From NCBI GenBank assembly GCA_002425885.1, contig DINC01000117.1, positions 28,318 through 34,237 of the forward strand: a DNA stretch of 5,920 nucleotides, written 5' to 3'. Below are positions 5,837 through 5,920 of the stretch, one piece after another. Below the pieces are notes generated by a model, which was not told the DNA's origin, made no database searches, and saw only the letters and a list, made by a program, of their open reading frames with translations. Source of the stretch: Spirochaetia bacterium UBA5550 (lineage in GTDB: Bacteria > Spirochaetota > UBA4802 > UBA5550). The position numbers were made by a program, and so were the translations under genes. Positions within the stretch are counted from its first letter, which is position 1. Each line of letters begins with the position of its first letter.

Positions 5837-5920
5837 TTTTTGAATTCAACTCTTGCAGCTTTTTATTTATGGAATCACATTTCACAGAATCAGAAAAGTG
5901 TGTAAAGATATTAATCATAT
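5826..5920 (-). CDS. 3' end of a minus-strand reading frame upstream of ygiQ, unknown product
   Basis: On the minus strand one frame is open from the window edge to a TGA at 5828-5826. It encodes at least 30 residues from an in-frame ATG at 5918, ending in a Lys/Glu/Leu-rich helical tail (NKKLQELNSKIEK) that could form a short amphipathic or coiled-coil helix. Its last 11 bases overlap the TTG start of ygiQ, which would explain the unusual start region through translational coupling. Whether 5918 is a true start of a 30-aa protein or an internal Met of a longer gene cannot be told from the window. Thirty open codons are not significant alone; the overlap and the tail composition are the supporting points. 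Confidence 0.4.
   Translation of the reverse strand, partial: MINIFTHFSDSVKCDSINKKLQELNSKIEK

Noticed and set aside
1..5920. Search for CRISPR repeats, tRNA-like cloverleaves, insertion-sequence ends, attachment sites or toxin-antitoxin pairs
   Set aside because: I saw no regularly spaced repeats, tRNA arms, long terminal inverted repeats, transposase motifs or integrase genes. The GNAT gene was considered as a GNAT-type toxin, but the adjacent genes are TatD and NYN, with no RHH-type antitoxin.

Overview
The window is ordinary bacterial chromosome from an organism I cannot name. It is moderately AT-rich (about 40% GC by eye), with many A7/A8 runs, dense gene packing, clear Shine-Dalgarno (SD) sites on several genes, and a classical hairpin terminator. 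Nothing in it is phage-, plasmid- or transposon-like. The gene set (TatD, YacP-type NYN protein, crotonase, SfsA, short-form YgiQ radical SAM protein) fits a free-living, possibly anaerobic bacterium such as a spirochaete or a relative. That placement is a weak inference from gene content and was not tested.

Layout. Positions 1-1968 hold a tight plus-strand operon. It starts with a 5'-truncated TatD metal-dependent nuclease, followed by a GNAT acetyltransferase (ATGA overlap), a YacP-like NYN-domain ribonuclease (10-nt gap), and a 106-aa protein of unknown family (4-nt gap). A 107-bp gap holds an AT-rich hairpin and a possible -10 box. Next comes a stand-alone enoyl-CoA hydratase/isomerase (2076-2858), closed by a strong 11-bp hairpin terminator (2866-2891). 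Then comes SfsA (2922-4004), which has no visible SD. Converging on it from the minus strand, with a 10-bp overlap of the 3' ends, is a YgiQ-type UPF0313 radical SAM protein (5836 back to 3995). Its likely start is TTG, and it overlaps the 3' end of another minus-strand reading frame that leaves the window at 5920.

The most interesting object is the SfsA protein. After a normal PD-(D/E)XK SfsA domain it carries about 130 extra residues. By eye these match the landmark order of DUF123 (the Uri branch of the GIY-YIG superfamily), but most catalytic and Cys/His positions are substituted. This reads as a nuclease fused to a decayed second nuclease fold.

Three nuclease families (TatD, NYN, SfsA) lie within 4 kb. 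The TatD-GNAT-NYN-unknown block is plausibly one transcription unit with a nucleic-acid-processing theme. The crotonase and YgiQ look functionally unrelated to it. I see no convincing new defence or mobile system here.
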